From Bacillus spizizenii TU-B-10 (GTDB lineage: Bacteria > Bacillota > Bacilli > Bacillales > Bacillaceae): a stretch of DNA of 64,000 bases. Numbering within the stretch: the stretch's first letter is position 1; each line of letters begins with the position of its first letter. The DNA lies in assembly GCF_000227465.1 (NCBI RefSeq), contig NC_016047.1:2398857-2462856 (forward strand), given 5' to 3'. The notes beneath the pieces were generated by a model. It saw nothing but the letters and a program-made list of their open reading frames with translations. It made no database searches and had not been told where the DNA came from. The position numbers and the translations under genes were made by a program. Of the stretch, positions 28,311-36,824 are shown in pieces.

Positions 28311-29456
28311 CTATAAAAAATAGGGCTCACTTTTTTTACTCCGCTTAACGTGTGAGGAGATGTTGACCAATATCCCGGCTGAAATCAGCATGAACATTAA
28401 CGAAGAACCGCCATAACTGACAAACGGAAGAGGAATTCCGGTAATGGGGAGAAGGCCTAAAACAGCGCCAAGGTTAAATAACGCTTGAATCATGATCTGG
28501 AAGGTAAGGCCGATCGCCAGCAGCTTTCCAAACGGATCATTGATTTGCACAGCGATCCGCACGCCTCTGAACATCATTAACAGGTAAGCCCCGATGATCA
28601 TCAAGAGCCCGGCCCCGCCGAGTTCCTCGGTAATGACCGCCATAATAAAGTCCGTATGGGCTTCAGGAAGAAATCCCAGCTTTTGAACGCTGTTCCCCAA
28701 TCCATTTCCCCAGAACCCGCCCGAATCGATGGCAAGGTAGGAATTGATTAACTGGTAGCCGTCTCCGTTTTCATCCTGAAAAGGATCCCTGAACGATGTC
28801 AGCCTTCTTAACCGGTACGGCGCCGTCATAGCAAAATATGCGATGCCGGCCCCGGCCATTGTCCCGAGAAGCAATAAATGCCGTTTTCTGATGCCGGCGC
28901 ACAGCAGAACAGCTCCGCAGCTTAATAGGATCGAAACGGCGGTGCCCAAGTCCGGCTGTTTTAAGATTAGAAAGAACACGGCCGCCAAAATGAGCAGCGG
29001 GGGCATGACGCCCTTTCCGAAATTGGCGATGTATCTCTGCTTTTTTGCATACACGTAAGCAAAATAAATAACCATCACAAGCTTCACGGCCTCAGACGGC
29101 TGTACGATGAGCGAACCGAAATGAATCCACCTTTGAGAATTGTTTTTCTCCACCCCAATCCCCGGCAACAAAACGAGAATCAGCATCAAAAAAGAAAGCT
29201 TCACTAAAAACCGGATGAGTTTGCCGTAAGCTTTATAAGGGAAAAAGACGGCAGCCGAAAAAAAGGTCAAACCGATGAGCAGCCATTGCAGCTGCTTCAC
29301 AAAAAAATAGCTGCCATTACCGTACTTTATATATCCGAGGGGGTAGCCGGCGCTGTAAACCATCAGCAAACCAAGCGAAGATAAAAACAGAACCGATGCG
29401 ATCAAAACATAATCAAGCTTTTTTAGATGGGAAAGAATCACCCTAAGCACCTTCAA
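28311..29456 (-). CDS. SEDS-family membrane protein, FtsW/SpoVE-like
   Basis: About 381 residues and roughly ten membrane helices. The SEDS motifs are QRWIHFG, IVQPSEAVK, QPDLGTAV, PEAHTDFIMAVITEELG (holding the Asp essential for glycan polymerisation), GIPLPFVSYGGSSL. SEDS proteins polymerise lipid II into glycan strands together with a class B PBP. The TTG at 29456 overlaps the TGA of the upstream gene (TTGA), showing translational coupling; GGGGGTG precedes it. 168 has three SEDS genes (ftsW, rodA, spoVE) that I know of, none here, so this is an extra one. The partner PBP is not nearby. Confidence 0.85.
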   Translation of the reverse strand: MKVLRVILSHLKKLDYVLIASVLFLSSLGLLMVYSAGYPLGYIKYGNGSYFFVKQLQWLLIGLTFFSAAVFFPYKAYGKLIRFLVKLSFLMLILVLLPGIGVEKNNSQRWIHFGSLIVQPSEAVKLVMVIYFAYVYAKKQRYIANFGKGVMPPLLILAAVFFLILKQPDLGTAVSILLSCGAVLLCAGIRKRHLLLLGTMAGAGIAYFAMTAPYRLRRLTSFRDPFQDENGDGYQLINSYLAIDSGGFWGNGLGNSVQKLGFLPEAHTDFIMAVITEELGGAGLLMIIGAYLLMMFRGVRIAVQINDPFGKLLAIGLTFQIMIQALFNLGAVLGLLPITGIPLPFVSYGGSSLMFMLISAGILVNISSHVKRSKKSEPYFL

Positions 29457-30619
29457 TCCCACCCCCTGCCGAACATATACTGCTTAGATCTGATATTCAC
29501 ACTGAAAACGAGACCTAAAGCAATCATATTGGTCAACAGCGCACTGCCGCCATAGCTGATAAACGGAAGAGCGAGCCCTGTCACCGGCATTAATCCGATT
29601 GTCATCCCAATATTTTGAAACACTTGGAATATAATTAAACCTGCAACCCCCGCAGATATATAAACACCGAACAGACTGTTGGATCGCATTGCAATCCTAA
29701 TAATTCTGTAGATCATCAGAAAATACAGACAGATTAATGTTACGGCGCCCAAAAAACCGAACTCTTCACCAATCACGGCGAATATAAAATCGGTATGAGC
29801 CTCCGGAATTTTCCCTCCTTGAACTTGGACTCCATGGGTAAAGCCGCTTCCTGTCAGCTGACCCGATCCTATCGCCACTAACGACTGCGTCAGCTGGTAT
29901 CCATATGTAGATGCATGTTCATGAGGGCTGAGCCAGCCGTATATCCTGTCAAGCTGATGAGGTTTAATGATCTTTGAAAACATCTCAAAGTAATAATTAT
30001 GCAAAAACGTCAAAAAGGCGATTAATGCTATGAATCCAAGTGACAGGGACATGATCATTCTGCCCGAAATCCCCGAGACCAGCATTAACGTGAATGCAAT
30101 CGACAAAATCACCAATGCAGAGCCTAAATCAGGCTGAATCAATATGAAGAAAAACGGAATCATTGTGTACACCATGATTTTACACGTCGGAATGATACTC
30201 TCTGTGAAGGAGAACCTTTTATGCTGATATTGATTGAGCACCGAAGCCAACAGAAGAATCAAAATAATCTTCATAAATTCTGTAGGCTGGATTTCTAACA
30301 CCCCGAAGCTTATCCACCTTTGTGAACCATTTTTATACGTTCCAAAAAAATGAACGAGAATGAGGAGAAAAACAGTTCCTACAAATAACCTGAGCGCCAA
30401 TCGTTCGAGCAGCTCGTAATCGATATAAGCTGTTCCTGCCATTATGCCAAACCCGACAAGATACCAAATGACCTGCCGTTTGGCAAAATAAAAAGGGTCC
30501 TGTGTTTCATACTGCCCCGATCCGCTGTAAACAGCCAGTAAACTGATACAAAACAGACTAAATAAAATGAGCAGAAGACTGATGTCAATGTTGGTTTGTT
30601 TTTGTTTCATCTTTAACAT
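29453..30619 (-). CDS. SEDS-family membrane protein, RodA-like
   Basis: A 388-residue protein with about ten membrane helices. SEDS motifs: SQRWISFG, IQPTEFMKI, QPDLGSALV, PEAHTDFIFAVIGEEFG, GLALPFISYGGSA. The overall pattern is closer to RodA (elongation) than to FtsW. All residues expected in the active site (Asp in HTDF) are kept, so it is probably functional. It lies 6 nt after the DUF1232 regulator gene and 4 nt overlapping the FtsW-like gene, forming a three-gene operon. Confidence 0.85.
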   Translation of the reverse strand: MLKMKQKQTNIDISLLLILFSLFCISLLAVYSGSGQYETQDPFYFAKRQVIWYLVGFGIMAGTAYIDYELLERLALRLFVGTVFLLILVHFFGTYKNGSQRWISFGVLEIQPTEFMKIILILLLASVLNQYQHKRFSFTESIIPTCKIMVYTMIPFFFILIQPDLGSALVILSIAFTLMLVSGISGRMIMSLSLGFIALIAFLTFLHNYYFEMFSKIIKPHQLDRIYGWLSPHEHASTYGYQLTQSLVAIGSGQLTGSGFTHGVQVQGGKIPEAHTDFIFAVIGEEFGFLGAVTLICLYFLMIYRIIRIAMRSNSLFGVYISAGVAGLIIFQVFQNIGMTIGLMPVTGLALPFISYGGSALLTNMIALGLVFSVNIRSKQYMFGRGWD

Positions 30620-30625
30620 GCTCCA

Positions 30626-31270
30626 TTATGATTTAGGTGACAATTGGTTGAAGACGAGTTGAATCGCTGCGGCGTCATCGATATAGCCAATCGGAAAAAT
30701 ATAATCCGGTATAACATCAACAGGAGCAATGAAATACAGCAAAGCACCGCCTATCAGCAGCATTTCACGCGGCGTCCCGCGACCCGTAGTAAATCTGAAA
30801 TACATGTCTTGCAAACGGGTCAGGAAAGGACCGATGCCGCTGACTTTCTCGACTTTATGTTCAAACTCGTCCTGAATCGTACGCTTCCCTTCCTCTGTCT
30901 GAGAATATTGCTGGTACTCAGTCAATTTGCTTTTCAGCTCTTCCATCGTAAAAGACCGGTCATAGACATTTGAGGTTTGCAAAACGTCTTCAATTTCATT
31001 AATTGATGAGTGAATATCCGGACGGTCGTTATCCTGCCTCTTCTCCATTGTATAGCCAGCAGCTGTCATCAGCTCATCAAAAGAAACGCCAAGACTGTCT
31101 GAAAACCTTTGTAAATGGTTCAGGTTTGCTTTTCTTTTGCCATTGATGATTCTCGAAATGGTCGCTTTATCAATTTGTGTGCGTTCGCTCAATTCTCTTA
31201 ATGATAAAGACCTTTTTCGTAAATGCTCTTTCAGCAGCACTCCTAGCTGATTTTTCTTTTGTTCCTCCAC
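30626..31270 (-). CDS. Xre-type regulator with C-terminal DUF1232-like domain
   Basis: A 214-residue protein. The helix-turn-helix at about 17-60 (LRELSERTQIDKATISRIINGKRKAN) is Xre type. A charged linker follows, then a DUF1232/YkvA-like domain at about 160-205 with the GALLYFIAPVDVIPDYIFPIGYIDDAAAI core, whose IAPVDVIPD motif is typical. The last domain is likely membrane-associated. GTG start, with AAAGGAG about 10-15 nt upstream. First gene of a possible envelope operon with two SEDS genes; it probably represses its own promoter. Function unknown. Confidence 0.8.
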   Translation of the reverse strand: MEEQKKNQLGVLLKEHLRKRSLSLRELSERTQIDKATISRIINGKRKANLNHLQRFSDSLGVSFDELMTAAGYTMEKRQDNDRPDIHSSINEIEDVLQTSNVYDRSFTMEELKSKLTEYQQYSQTEEGKRTIQDEFEHKVEKVSGIGPFLTRLQDMYFRFTTGRGTPREMLLIGGALLYFIAPVDVIPDYIFPIGYIDDAAAIQLVFNQLSPKS

Positions 31271-31334
31271 AATCCTGTTCTCCTTTCACACTAAAAACTT
31301 ATCAATCTATCAGCCTAAAGACTAAGACGGTATA

Positions 31335-31365
31335 ATGATATAGAATCGTTGTCATAATGTCAACG
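31335..31365 (-). promoter_or_regulatory. Sigma-A promoter with inverted-repeat operator, upstream of the DUF1232/SEDS operon
   Basis: On the minus strand TTGACA (31358-31363), a 17-nt spacer and TATCAT (31335-31340). CGTTG (31347-31351) and CAACG (31361-31365) form an inverted repeat with a 9-nt centre that overlaps the -35 box. The location fits a repressor site for the helix-turn-helix protein. Confidence 0.6.
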
Positions 31366-31426
31366 AATAACCATAACAGCCCGTAACACCTAGTGTTTCC
31401 CACTATGAAGTTGTTGACAATTAAAC

Positions 31427-31690
31427 AAAAAAAGAGCGAGCCAGAACTCTCACTCCTTCCTCTATAACGTCAAAACCCTCTTAGTTTTTTACGACACTCC
31501 AATGATTTTTCTTCTTTTGGCAGAGTGCCCATGAACATATGGATGTGGCTTTGCACGCTGTTACTTCGATAATCTCGACAACTTTTCTTTCACAACTCCT
31601 ACGGCAGATATTTTGGTTGGCTAAGCAAACATCGCTAGCACCACGCTGGAAGCTACTCGGAACCTTAGACCTAGCCCGGGGTTTTCTTTC
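31427..31690 (-). ncRNA. Candidate non-coding RNA with its own terminator
   Basis: About 260 nt between yqkC's terminator and the regulator promoter, with no convincing gene. On the minus strand it ends in GAGTGAG...CTCGCTC followed by TTTTTTT (31431-31452), a clean intrinsic terminator with no coding gene before it. GGCTA and TAGCC about 50 nt apart near the 5' end could close a stem. A 70-codon open frame (31481-31693) covers it but has odd composition (six Cys, many Arg/Lys) and no good ribosome binding site. I do not recognise it as a known RNA family. Confidence 0.35.
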
Positions 31691-31698
31691 CATAATAA

Positions 31699-31736
31699 AA
31701 AAGCGAAAGGCCTCTTCGGGCTCTTTCGCTTTTTTA
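31699..31736. terminator. Intrinsic terminator of yqkC
   Basis: AAAAAAGCGAAAG / CTTTCGCTTTTTT stem around AGCCCGAAGAGGC, ending right at the yqkC stop. It looks bidirectional. Confidence 0.85.
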
Positions 31737-31738
31737 TT

Positions 31739-31978
31739 TCACAAAACGTCGGTAATGCCATCCATATTTTCTCTGATCCATTCAATCGCAAGATCTATCG
31801 TTGTAAACTCCTGCGTTTCGAATGTCATTTCATCCTGCAATAGCCAAACATCTTTTTTGACGGATTCTGCTCCTCCAATTGACCAGTGGAGCAAAGTATA
31901 GGGATGGTTTTGATTTAGGAAGGATACCCACGTTTTATTTTGTGCTGTGTTCTTCATTGCCTTCAGCTTTTGTTCCAC
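31739..31978 (-). CDS. yqkC: YqkC, hypothetical protein
   Basis: A 79-residue soluble protein (start [13 protein letters not shown]; end [12 protein letters not shown]). It has no membrane segment or clear motif. The GTG start follows AGGGAG. It lies 13 nt after yqkB and appears to be the last gene of the yqjY-yqjZ-yqkA-yqkB-yqkC run. Function unknown. Confidence 0.82.
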   Translation of the reverse strand: MEQKLKAMKNTAQNKTWVSFLNQNHPYTLLHWSIGGAESVKKDVWLLQDEMTFETQEFTTIDLAIEWIRENMDGITDVL

Positions 31979-31991
31979 GTTTCGTGTCTCC

Positions 31992-32315
31992 CTACTTTAC
32001 TAATATGCTCATTCTGGGGCTGAGCATTTCAGCTGGGCTTTTCAGCGCCAGTGTTTTGGCTTTTTCATTGTAATCGATCGTCATTTGATCGTCAAAAAAC
32101 ACTTTTTGCGATGATTGGATATACAGCGGGATGCCATTCGTTTCCAGCTGCTCGCACTGTCCCGTTAATTCTTCAGCCAGCCAGATTGTCGGTACACCGC
32201 TTACCGCACAGCCGCATCCTTCTGCATCGTAACGAAGCTGGGCTTTTTTTCCCGGGTTGGCGTCAAACGCCTGCTGCAGTGCCTGTTTTGCTGCATCTGT
32301 CACATGTATGTTCAT
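31992..32315 (-). CDS. yqkB: YqkB, HesB/IscA-like protein
   Basis: A 107-residue protein related to the HesB/IscA Fe-S carrier family, with EGCGCAVSG (about 32-40) as a Cys-rich motif. Only two of the three classical Cys positions are visible, so the family link is distant. Its ATG overlaps the yqkA stop by 4 nt, showing coupling. Precise role unknown. Confidence 0.8.
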   Translation of the reverse strand: MNIHVTDAAKQALQQAFDANPGKKAQLRYDAEGCGCAVSGVPTIWLAEELTGQCEQLETNGIPLYIQSSQKVFFDDQMTIDYNEKAKTLALKSPAEMLSPRMSILVK

Positions 32316-33343
32316 AAGGTGAGACCCCCGTTTTCATCATTTTCGCAATTGTAGCATACAACGCTTCCATTCGCATTGTTTCTGCCTTCTTTCCATCGCT
32401 TTGCATGTTCTTCTGCAGTCTTGATCCAATCATCTTTCCCTTGTATGTATAGATTGATGCAGTCCGGATGCTGGGCAGCCAGCTGTTTTTTGAGAACGGC
32501 ATATTCTTCCGCTATTTCTGGATGAGCTCTGAGATAATCTCTGAATAACAGGTGCCTTTCAATAGCAGGGTTTCCCTTTTCGTACATATGGACATGATGA
32601 GTGCGTTTATTTCCACCCTTTTGGAAATAACGTCTGCCAGCTATGCCGTTTTCTCCTCTCGGTGTATAGCCGATAGCCTTCATTAGTGTATCATATTGGC
32701 TCACCGCTTCAATGCTTCTGACTTCAATTAATATATCAATGATTGGCTTTGCTGCCATGTTTGGGATTGATGTGCTTCCGATATGATGAACAGCAATGAT
32801 CTCCGGTCCGAACACAAGCTTCAGCCGTTCTTTTTCTTCATCGAAACATTCCGTCCATTTTTCATTGTAGAGAACGACTTCAACTTTTCGTTCCGGATAC
32901 AAATGAAAGACAGACAGCAATAGACCCTCCGCGGCTTTGACGGTTTCTGCCTTTTGAAATCCCGCCTGTGTATAGAGCGATACAGCCGGTGTATTTTTCT
33001 CAGCTGTGACTACTTCGATTTTCTCAGCGTCTTCGTTTTGATCGATGACAAATTGCAGAAGTGCTCGTCCAATCCCTTTTCTGAAACCGTCGGGATGCAC
33101 TACAAGCCTGCAAATGGTGAGATGATGCATATTTATCTCATATGAAATGACACCGATTAGTTTGCCGTCTTTCCGATATCCCGCAAACTGTTCATGAGAT
33201 GCTTGAATATCCTTCGCCTTTTCTTGTAAGGCAGGAATACCGTCAAAACCGATAAGCTCCGCTTCTTTTATGTACGCGGGCTGCTGCACGGCAATAATCT
33301 CACGCGCTGTGATGTCTCCCTTATGCTCAAGAAATTCAATCAT
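32312..33343 (-). CDS. yqkA: YqkA, GNAT acetyltransferase fused to a GrpB domain
   Basis: A 343-residue two-domain protein. The N-terminal GNAT domain (about 1-145) has VHPDGFRKGIGRALLQF, the acetyl-CoA loop. The C-terminal GrpB/UPF0157 domain (about 155-320, IIAVHHIGSTSIPNMAAKPIID) is a nucleotidyltransferase-like fold. ATG at 33343 follows AGGAGAAG and overlaps the yqjZ stop by 4 nt. Substrates unknown. Confidence 0.87.
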   Translation of the reverse strand: MIEFLEHKGDITAREIIAVQQPAYIKEAELIGFDGIPALQEKAKDIQASHEQFAGYRKDGKLIGVISYEINMHHLTICRLVVHPDGFRKGIGRALLQFVIDQNEDAEKIEVVTAEKNTPAVSLYTQAGFQKAETVKAAEGLLLSVFHLYPERKVEVVLYNEKWTECFDEEKERLKLVFGPEIIAVHHIGSTSIPNMAAKPIIDILIEVRSIEAVSQYDTLMKAIGYTPRGENGIAGRRYFQKGGNKRTHHVHMYEKGNPAIERHLLFRDYLRAHPEIAEEYAVLKKQLAAQHPDCINLYIQGKDDWIKTAEEHAKRWKEGRNNANGSVVCYNCENDENGGLTL

Positions 33344-33681
33344 TTCTCTTCTCCTGAAAACAGCCGCTGCCTCTCGACTTTTGCGATGCGGACTGCATAC
33401 AACTCGTACCAAACGCTTTTTCCTTTTTCTTTTACCGCTTGATGTTCAGTGTGATGCTTCCAGTGGTTAATGGCGCCCATACTGTCCCAGTAGGAAACAG
33501 TTATGCCCCTTCCATCCGCTTCACGAACGCTTTCGACGCCTAAAAATCCCGGCTGATCCGCCGCAAGCGATACCATCCGCTCCGCTGTTTCTCCATATCC
33601 TGTGTCATTTTCGCTTTTGACAGATGAAAAAATGACTGCATAGTAAGGTGGCTCAGGTGTTTTTGATAAAAAATCCATCAT
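33340..33681 (-). CDS. yqjZ: YqjZ, antibiotic biosynthesis monooxygenase-like protein
   Basis: A 113-residue ABM/dimeric alpha-beta barrel protein; YYAVIFSSV, then GFLGVESVREADGRGITVSYWDS and an interspersed Trp-His-His (NHWKHHTEHQ). Such proteins act as small heme- or quinol-type monooxygenases, but no activity can be read here. It overlaps yqkA by 4 nt and lies 9 nt after yqjY. Confidence 0.82.
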   Translation of the reverse strand: MMDFLSKTPEPPYYAVIFSSVKSENDTGYGETAERMVSLAADQPGFLGVESVREADGRGITVSYWDSMGAINHWKHHTEHQAVKEKGKSVWYELYAVRIAKVERQRLFSGEEK

Positions 33682-33690
33682 ATTTCCCCC

Positions 33691-34161
33691 TCATATGTTT
33701 TTGACAAACAGTACCTTATCTTGGCCCGGGCCATCGTAGTTTGCAAACACTGAGATGCCATTTACCGTTTTGGTGCCCTTTTCAATGTCAAATCCCAATT
33801 TTGTGTGATACGCGATTGATACCTTATTCACAGGTGAAGTGACGCACTTTACCCGGGTGCAGCCTCTTTGTTTTACCGTTTCAATAAAGACATCGTATAA
33901 TTGTTTTCCAATTTGCATTTTTCTGAAATCCGGATGCACACCGGAAAAATGGATGTATGCCGTTTCAGGATCCGATTGCGATTGAAATCCGATTAAAAAT
34001 CCGGTCATGCTGTTATCTTCAGATGTAATAAAGCTTGTGTCCTGAAAATGCTCAAAAAATAGTCTCGGCAATTTTTCTTTCAGCTGTCTGCCGCCCCACC
34101 ATTCATTCATTACAGACGTTACCATTTCATAATCTGAAGACGTGATTGTTCGAATATCCAT
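33691..34161 (-). CDS. yqjY: YqjY, GNAT acetyltransferase
   Basis: A 156-residue GNAT-fold protein with the acetyl-CoA loop ([18 protein letters not shown], about 85-102). GGAGGGAG upstream of ATG 34161. The substrate is unknown. It precedes yqjZ in the yqjY-yqjZ-yqkA run, 190 nt after yqjX. Confidence 0.84.
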   Translation of the reverse strand: MDIRTITSSDYEMVTSVMNEWWGGRQLKEKLPRLFFEHFQDTSFITSEDNSMTGFLIGFQSQSDPETAYIHFSGVHPDFRKMQIGKQLYDVFIETVKQRGCTRVKCVTSPVNKVSIAYHTKLGFDIEKGTKTVNGISVFANYDGPGQDKVLFVKNI

Positions 34162-34351
34162 TACGATTTGATCTCCCTCCGTCTGGCAAAACGAATGTCA
34201 GCTCTTTTTTTCTCACAATATAAAAATTATATTTTGCCTGACTGGAATTGTAAATGCCTTCTTTCCTGTATCATACGTTTCCAGATTGCCGAGGGAACAA
34301 TGTTTGGTATTTTTACACATATTTCTCCCCCCAATGCAGGAGGGAGAAACG

Positions 34352-34690
34352 TTACAGCACAATATCAAGCACCTGATTAAGTTTCAGCTTATAAAGCTGA
34401 TCCTCGTCTCCTTTTATCCATACTGTTTTTTCAAACTCTTCATAACGGCAGATTTTCCCGGTGCAGCGGACAATTTCACCGTCCTGAAAGCAGCTGACAG
34501 TGACATTCTGAGCAAACTCCATCGCGGTGCAAAGCGTTTGATTCATTTCCTCCAGCTTATCAGGATCAAGGATCGGCTTTTGCAGCTTCTGTTTATGGCG
34601 CTTTCTCTCAAGCAGGCTTTGTTTATGTTCCGGCAGAAACATCCTGCTCCCTTCCCACAGCAGGTTGCCTCTTTTTAAATGGTCATTCAT
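34352..34690 (-). CDS. yqjX: YqjX, YolD-like family protein
   Basis: A 112-residue member of the YolD-like family, small proteins encoded beside SOS-induced Y-family polymerases. WEGSRMFLPEHKQSL is the typical start. Its ATG overlaps the yqjW stop (ATGA), so the two are coupled and share the LexA-controlled promoter. The role is unknown. Confidence 0.88.
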   Translation of the reverse strand: MNDHLKRGNLLWEGSRMFLPEHKQSLLERKRHKQKLQKPILDPDKLEEMNQTLCTAMEFAQNVTVSCFQDGEIVRCTGKICRYEEFEKTVWIKGDEDQLYKLKLNQVLDIVL

Positions 34691-35925
34691 TTATAGTGCC
34701 CTCCTATTTTAGCCGCACGTTCAAATGCCTGGCCTGCCGCTGTCAGTGACGCCGCCCTGATGATGGCTGTGTCGCCGAACCGGTTTTTAATGCCATCCAT
34801 CACATAGCCAAGGCTCATTTTCTTTGCATAATCCTGAAATAAATTGAGCTGCCATATGTCATCAGATGAGAGCTGAGACAGATTGACCCCGAGGCGGCGG
34901 ACAGGCTTCCCGTCCCAAAACGTAAGAAACAGCCGGCAGACAGCCTCATATACATCCTGGGTAGAATTTGTCGGCTCCGCCAGCTTCACTTGCCGGTTGA
35001 AGCCCGTTGGCCAATCAAAATCAGCACCCCGGCAGCTCACTGACACCGTCTGCCCCATTACCCCAGCGTTTCGGCTTCGCCTGCACACCTCTTCACTCAG
35101 TTCCAGCAGTACGATCTTGATTTCTTTATCAAAGTGTTCGTAGTCTTTCGGGAGAGTCATTCCATGCCCAATCGCCTTTTGTCCGTCCAGAGACGAAGTT
35201 GACACAGGAGAATAGTCGATCCCGTTCGCCGTCATCCACAGCACGTGGCCGTTAATGCCCCATTTCTTTTTTAAAAGATCGAGCGGAAAAGCCGCGAGCC
35301 CGCCGATCGTGCTGATGCCCATCCGGTTTAAATGATGCTTCATGCGGCTCCCAACGCCAAACATGCTGCCCACCGGAAGCGGCCACATTTCGGTTTTCAT
35401 ATTTTCTTTCGTTAAGGTAAAAATACCGTTCTTATTCTTTTTGGCAAAATTGTCGCACGCGATTTTGGCTAGCGCTTTATTAGGACCGATTCCGACCCGC
35501 GCATAAATGCCGATCTCCCGCATGATTCTACCCTGAATGCTGTTTGCGATCTCTTCCGGCGTCCCAAACAGCTTCTGGCTGCCTGTAATGTCCATGAACT
35601 GTTCATCGATGGAATACGGCTCTACAAGGTCTGTATACTCCTCTAAAATGGCCGTAATTTGCAGTGATACATCAATATACCGCTGCATACGGGGCCGGAG
35701 CACAACAGCTTCAGGGCACTTTTCCTGCGCCTCCCACAGCCGTGAAGCATTCGCCACACCTTTTTGTTTCGCCAGCGGGCAGGCAGCCAATACGACTCCG
35801 CCCCTTTTTTCAGGGTCACCCGAAACAATGACGGGCCTATTTTTCAAATGTGGATTTTCCGCTTTCTCTACAGATGCATAAAACGATTGCATGTCAACGA
35901 GAAAAATCACTTTTTCTTTCATCAT
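34687..35925 (-). CDS. yqjW: Y-family DNA polymerase YqjW (PolY2)
   Basis: UvrX/UmuC-type translesion polymerase, 412 residues. Catalytic motifs: FLVDMQSFYASVE (about 7-19) with the first metal Asp, and YSIDEQFMD (about 104-112) with the paired acidic residues. Thumb and little-finger domains follow, ending GGHYK. I chose the ATG at 35925, giving the 412-residue length I recall for 168, with AGAGGTG upstream. Two LexA boxes (35940, 35969) lie just before it, so it belongs to the SOS response. Confidence 0.93.
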   Translation of the reverse strand: MMKEKVIFLVDMQSFYASVEKAENPHLKNRPVIVSGDPEKRGGVVLAACPLAKQKGVANASRLWEAQEKCPEAVVLRPRMQRYIDVSLQITAILEEYTDLVEPYSIDEQFMDITGSQKLFGTPEEIANSIQGRIMREIGIYARVGIGPNKALAKIACDNFAKKNKNGIFTLTKENMKTEMWPLPVGSMFGVGSRMKHHLNRMGISTIGGLAAFPLDLLKKKWGINGHVLWMTANGIDYSPVSTSSLDGQKAIGHGMTLPKDYEHFDKEIKIVLLELSEEVCRRSRNAGVMGQTVSVSCRGADFDWPTGFNRQVKLAEPTNSTQDVYEAVCRLFLTFWDGKPVRRLGVNLSQLSSDDIWQLNLFQDYAKKMSLGYVMDGIKNRFGDTAIIRAASLTAAGQAFERAAKIGGHYK

Positions 35926-35939
35926 ACACACCTCTAAAA

Positions 35940-35953
35940 AGAACTTATGTTCG
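35940..35953. promoter_or_regulatory. LexA box upstream of yqjW
   Basis: AGAACTTATGTTCG matches the B. subtilis SOS box CGAACnnnnGTTCG at all fixed bases but the first. It is 15 nt upstream of yqjW. Confidence 0.85.
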
Positions 35954-35968
35954 TTTTTCTATTATATG

Positions 35969-35982
35969 CGAAAGTATGTTCG
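35969..35982. promoter_or_regulatory. LexA box upstream of yqzH
   Basis: CGAAAGTATGTTCG has one mismatch to CGAACnnnnGTTCG. With the first box it makes a two-site control region for the divergent yqjW and yqzH. Confidence 0.75.
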
Positions 35983-36091
35983 TTTTATACTGGTAAATCA
36001 TTCTTGTCTGACAGAAAATATGATCCAAGGGTTTGAGAGAAGAAAAACATTTAGTAGAATAAAAGCGAAGCACAAAGATAGGAGAGTCATG

Positions 36092-36297
36092 ATGGAGAAA
36101 TTTGTTGAAAAAATGATGGGACAGGCACTGCGTCAATACAGCAGAAATGTTGCCATAGATCCGTTAAGCCCATATGAAAAACAAAGCCTGAAGCAGCCTT
36201 AGAAGAGAGACGGGATGAAGAACCCGATGAGGATCTGCATGCGCATATAGAAGATATCATTTATGACTATGTCACAAACCAAGGGCTGTTCTCTTAA
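36092..36297 (+). pseudogene. yqzH: yqzH with a one-base deletion
   Basis: ATG at 36092 (AGGAGAG upstream) starts EKFVEKMMGQALRQYSRN... SPYEKQSLK and meets a stop at 36202. In the next frame the rest of YqzH follows without a gap (AALEERRDEEPDEDLHAH... NQGLFS, stop at 36297). The expected AAGGCAGCC reads AAGCAGCC, so one G is missing. Restored, the protein has 68 residues, the length I recall for 168 YqzH. It is either a real frameshift or a base-calling error. It is divergent from yqjW and SOS-linked. Confidence 0.85.
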
Positions 36298-36329
36298 ACG
36301 CAGGCCATAAAAAAGAAACGTACAGCCCC

Positions 36330-36690
36330 TCAAAACTGTCTATTCTCAAGCGTGTTATCATTCAGAAGAGACACGGCACCTTCTGCTGTTCTGCGGCTAA
36401 TGTCGGCTTTCATTGTAAATTTTGACCTCATGTCCGGCATCACTGAGCATTTCCGAAACTTGATCCACATCCTGATGGGTTGAATCACTGCCTGTAATGT
36501 TTCAAACGGACTTCCGTTTGCTTCCATGTTCTGCCGAATCGCTTTAAAACGCCCGGCATTCCAGCATCAATTAATATTATGCTTTCACCACACACATAAG
36601 CGCCGGACATATCGTCATTTTCCTTCCGAATGCTTTAACCTCAATTTCAACGATGTAAACTCCGTCAGCCCCGTATCCTCCACACATGGT
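36330..36690 (-). pseudogene. Decayed N-terminal half of a metallo-beta-lactamase-fold hydrolase
   Basis: Minus-strand fragments in different frames line up with the start of an MBL-fold hydrolase: GVYIVEIEVKAFGRKMTI (from ATG 36687), CGESIILIDAGMPG, RQNMEANGSPFETLQAV and THQDVDQVSEMLSDAGHEVK. THQDVDQV is a damaged form of the THxDxDH zinc motif. At least two frame changes separate the pieces and nothing of the C-terminal half is left. It fills most of the yqzH-yqjV gap, where no other gene is seen. Symbol unknown. Confidence 0.65.
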
Positions 36691-36824
36691 ATATTGCAAT
36701 CCTACAATCAGACATGTTTTGTAGTAAATGTCAATAACAAAATATTTTGAATTTCCCATTGGAGAAGGAAATTTTTTCATATATGATAGAAAAAGATTCT
36801 TACATACAGGAGAGAATACGATTC

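Noticed and set aside
31481-31693. A 70-codon open frame on the minus strand with several Cys, like a modified-peptide precursor
   Set aside because: No ribosome binding site before its start, odd composition and no recognisable leader or partner enzymes. Treated as a candidate RNA region.
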